Assembly (NCBI GenBank): GCA_946479825.1
Contig: CAMLHU010000097.1
Span: forward strand, 1 to 7,918
Reading direction: 5' to 3'
Length of the DNA: 7,918 bases
Source of the DNA: an uncultured Gemmatimonadota bacterium
GTDB lineage: Bacteria; Gemmatimonadota; Gemmatimonadetes; Gemmatimonadales; GWC2-71-9
A model generated the notes under the pieces. It was not told where the DNA came from. It made no database searches and saw only the letters and a list, made by a program, of their open reading frames with translations. The position numbers were made by a program, and so were the translations under genes. Each line of letters starts with the position of its first letter. Position 1 is the first letter of the stretch. This document shows positions 5,952 to 7,918 of this stretch, piece by piece.

Positions 5952-7493
5952 CTATCGGCCGGCGGCCGGCGCCTCAAGGGCGGCGCCATACCACCGCTCG
6001 ATCTCGGTGGCGAGCTCCTCCAGGAGCCCGGGGCCGTGGCGCGCCACCCAGGGCGGCACGATGAGGACCCGTTCCTGCGGGCGGCCGTCGGGGCGGACGG
6101 CGGTGCGGGCGCGCTCAAGCTGGGCGAGCTCGGTCGCCTCGCGGCGCTTGAGCGCCCGGACGAGCTTCCGTTCCGCCTGGTCGGCACTGAACCGGACCCG
6201 ACCGAGCAGGCCCTGCATTGTCCGGACGAGGGTCGGGTCGATGGCCTGGGCGCCCCGGGCCAGCGCGTCGAAGCTGCGATCGGCCGCGCCGCGCAGCTCC
6301 TCGAGCGCCGCCGTGAGCTCGGGGGGGAAGTGCCGCCGGGCGATGCGGGCGTCGAGCGCGGCCCCCTCGTTCAGCAGCTCCTCGAGGGAGATGCCGAACC
6401 GGGCCAGCGTGCGATCGACGGCCGGCTCGACGAGGACGCCGGACCAGCGCGGCACGGGGCGCTGCGGTGCAACGCCGAGCGCCTCGTACACCGGCGGGGT
6501 CAGGGCGAGGTACCGGAGCTCGCCAGGCCCCGCCACATACGCCACCGTCGGCAGGATCGCCGCCTCGATCGCGGGGCGCAGGAGGACGTTCGGGGAGAGC
6601 CGGGTCGGCTCCTCCGCTGCGATCCGCTCCACGGCCTGCGGCGTCAGGCGTTCGGCCCCCCGGCGGGTGACGAATTCCCCGCCCTCCGCGACCAGGCGGT
6701 CGCGACCGGCGACCCCTTCGAGCATCACGAGCGTTGCGCCGTCGCCGACGGCGACCTCGGGATCTCGTCCCGCCGCGGTCAGCTCGGCGCTGCGCCGGGC
6801 CAGCTGCTGGTCGAGCGGTCCGGCGGCGGCGAGCGCGCGCAGGAACCACGGGGCCATCGCGGCGCGCGCGGCGGCGTGGGTCGGGTCGAAGCAGGCGATC
6901 CCGAGGGGGGCGAGCAGCTCCGCGAGGGCGCCGGCGTACGCGCTCGCCACGGTGGCGTCGGGCCGGTAGTGGCGCCGGAGCCAGGCGATCACGTCGGCCC
7001 GGTACTGGGCGCCGTCGAGGTCGGCCTCGAGCTGGTCGAGGGCGCGGATCGCGTCGGGATCGAGCGGCGTGCGGTACATCGGCGTGAGCGGCGCGCCGGA
7101 CGGCCGCTCAGGGAGGTGCCAGCGCCGCAGCGAACCGTCGGGGGCGGGCCAGGCGGCGTGCGACGCCTCGGCGTAGTCGTGGTCGTCGCCGGCGAGCCAG
7201 AAGACCGGGACGACCGGGCGACCCCACGCCCGCTCGAGCGTGCGCGCGAGCGCCCGGGCCGAGAGCGCCTTGTGAATGGTATAGGCGGGTCCGGTGAAGA
7301 GGCCGGGCTGCTGGCCGGTGGTGACGACGAGTACGTCCGGGCGAGCGAGGTAGTCGGCGCGCGGGACCCGGCCGTCCACCGCCACGAAGGCCGGCAGGAT
7401 CTCGGGCGACAGCCCTCCCCCGCCCCGGGGCTCGGGAGCCGCCGACGGTGTGGCCGAGAGAGGCGTCGGTACGATGCGCAGCGTCACCGACAC
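5952..7493 (-). CDS. bshC: BshC, bacillithiol biosynthesis cysteine-adding enzyme
   Basis: BshC is the presumed ligase that adds cysteine to glucosaminyl-malate in the last step of bacillithiol synthesis, in the cytoplasm. The 513-residue product carries the family hallmarks: TTGQQPGLFTGPAYTIHKAL (58-77), then RPVVPVFWLAGDDHDYAEA (92-110). Near the C-terminus come a charged helical region (SADQAERKLVRALKRRE) and the closing QERVLIVPPWVARHGPGLL. The segment before GQQPGL is only about 59 residues, shorter than the roughly 90 in Bacillus subtilis BshC (539 residues overall); part is low-complexity Ala/Pro/Gly. The start given is GTG at 7493, overlapping the upstream methyltransferase by ten bases. 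A second GTG two codons later (7487) forms a GTGA overlap with that gene's TGA and may be the true start. The bshA and bshB genes, needed for the earlier steps, are not in this window. Confidence 0.95.
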   Translation of the reverse strand: MSVTLRIVPTPLSATPSAAPEPRGGGGLSPEILPAFVAVDGRVPRADYLARPDVLVVTTGQQPGLFTGPAYTIHKALSARALARTLERAWGRPVVPVFWLAGDDHDYAEASHAAWPAPDGSLRRWHLPERPSGAPLTPMYRTPLDPDAIRALDQLEADLDGAQYRADVIAWLRRHYRPDATVASAYAGALAELLAPLGIACFDPTHAAARAAMAPWFLRALAAAGPLDQQLARRSAELTAAGRDPEVAVGDGATLVMLEGVAGRDRLVAEGGEFVTRRGAERLTPQAVERIAAEEPTRLSPNVLLRPAIEAAILPTVAYVAGPGELRYLALTPPVYEALGVAPQRPVPRWSGVLVEPAVDRTLARFGISLEELLNEGAALDARIARRHFPPELTAALEELRGAADRSFDALARGAQAIDPTLVRTMQGLLGRVRFSADQAERKLVRALKRREATELAQLERARTAVRPDGRPQERVLIVPPWVARHGPGLLEELATEIERWYGAALEAPAAGR

Positions 7494-7918
7494 CGTCCGA
7501 GGAAGATGGCCCGCGGGGCGCCAGGGCCGGGCGGACCGCCGTCGTAGTCGCCGAACCGATGGACGACATCCACGCCGCTCGCGGCGAGCAAGGCGTCGAG
7601 TTGCGGCGGACTGAAGAGGCGGACGCGTTCCACGATGCGGGGGCCTTCCGGGGTGTGAATGGCCTTGACGACGAAGCGCTCGTCCGGGGAGATGGCGCGC
7701 TCGATCCGGAGCGTCCGCCCGCCAAGCGTGGCGACCTCGGACGGGACGAGCCGGTCGCGCACCGTCCCCGCCGCCAGGAAGTCGAGGGCGAACCAGCCGC
7801 CGGGGCGGACCGTCGAGACCATCGCGGCCAGCGCCGCGGCGTGCTCGTCGTCGGTGTCGAAGTACCCGAAGCTCGTGAAGAGGTTCACCGCCAGGTCCAC
7901 CGCGCCGCGGCGGATCCG
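7484..7918 (-). CDS. Class I SAM-dependent methyltransferase, C-terminal part (5' end cut by window edge)
   Basis: This frame stays open from the right edge and ends at TGA 7484, giving 144 visible residues. The missing N-terminus would hold the SAM-binding glycine motif. What remains fits a class I methyltransferase: DLAVNLFTSFGYFDT follows the expected acidic motif II region, VRPGGWFALDFLAAGTV is the usual post-domain PGG turn and strand, and the C-terminal half (ERVRLFSPPQLDALLAASG, then FGDYDGGPPGPGAPR) matches small-molecule methyltransferases of the Methyltransf_11/25 type. A GTG at 7900 is internal, because conserved core sequence continues upstream of it. The substrate is unknown. Its stop overlaps the bshC start, indicating translational coupling and suggesting a role near thiol metabolism, possibly methylation of bacillithiol; that is inference. 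Confidence 0.82.
   Translation of the reverse strand, partial: RIRRGAVDLAVNLFTSFGYFDTDDEHAAALAAMVSTVRPGGWFALDFLAAGTVRDRLVPSEVATLGGRTLRIERAISPDERFVVKAIHTPEGPRIVERVRLFSPPQLDALLAASGVDVVHRFGDYDGGPPGPGAPRAIFLGRCR

Noticed and set aside
4210..6969. Plus-strand open frame of 919 codons
   Set aside because: Antisense to murJ, the small gene and bshC; no domain or motif recognisable; high-GC shadow.
5757..7547. Plus-strand open frame of 596 codons
   Set aside because: Antisense to bshC with composition typical of a shadow frame and no recognisable motif.
7484..7900. Methyltransferase as a complete short gene starting at GTG 7900
   Set aside because: The frame continues to the window edge and the visible part lacks the SAM-binding motif I, so the gene is cut by the edge rather than short.
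1..7918. tRNA, rRNA, CRISPR array, insertion sequence or phage genes
   Set aside because: Essentially all sequence is accounted for by seven tightly packed genes; no spaced direct repeats, terminal inverted repeats or RNA-gene-like segments were seen.

Overview
This window is a compact, very GC-rich (roughly 70% by eye) chromosomal segment. All seven genes lie on the minus strand and are packed with overlaps or gaps of 37 bases or less. No tRNA, rRNA, mobile element, CRISPR array or convincing terminator was seen. The combination of a bacillithiol gene (bshC), a Gram-negative-style cell-envelope gene (murJ), high GC and the protein variants seen suggests an environmental bacterium such as a member of Gemmatimonadota, with Acidobacteriota as an alternative. 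That assignment is inference from recalled family resemblance, not from a search.

Read in the direction of transcription (right to left), the order is as follows. (1) The C-terminal part of a class I SAM-dependent methyltransferase, cut by the right edge. (2) bshC, the cysteine-adding enzyme of bacillithiol synthesis, overlapping the methyltransferase stop. (3) A 94-residue membrane-anchored coiled-coil protein of unknown function. (4) murJ, the lipid II flippase, which has no canonical start codon at its expected N-terminus and most likely begins at a CTG overlapping the previous stop. (5) uvrC, the nucleotide-excision-repair endonuclease, with a GTG start. (6) A threonine synthase-like PLP enzyme, with a TTG start and a clear Shine-Dalgarno. 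(7) larC, the nickel-insertion enzyme for the nickel-pincer nucleotide cofactor, with a His-rich linker, cut by the left edge after 350 codons.

The layout looks like one polycistronic unit or a string of co-directional genes: thiol chemistry, envelope, DNA repair, amino acid synthesis, metal cofactor. The functions do not form one obvious pathway. The tightest functional pairing is methyltransferase plus bshC, which raises the possibility of a modified bacillithiol. I found no wholly new system. The points most worth a second look are the methyltransferase-bshC pair, the GCN4-like leucine zipper in the small membrane protein, the loss in MurJ of two arginines essential in E. coli MurJ, and the CTGA start of murJ.
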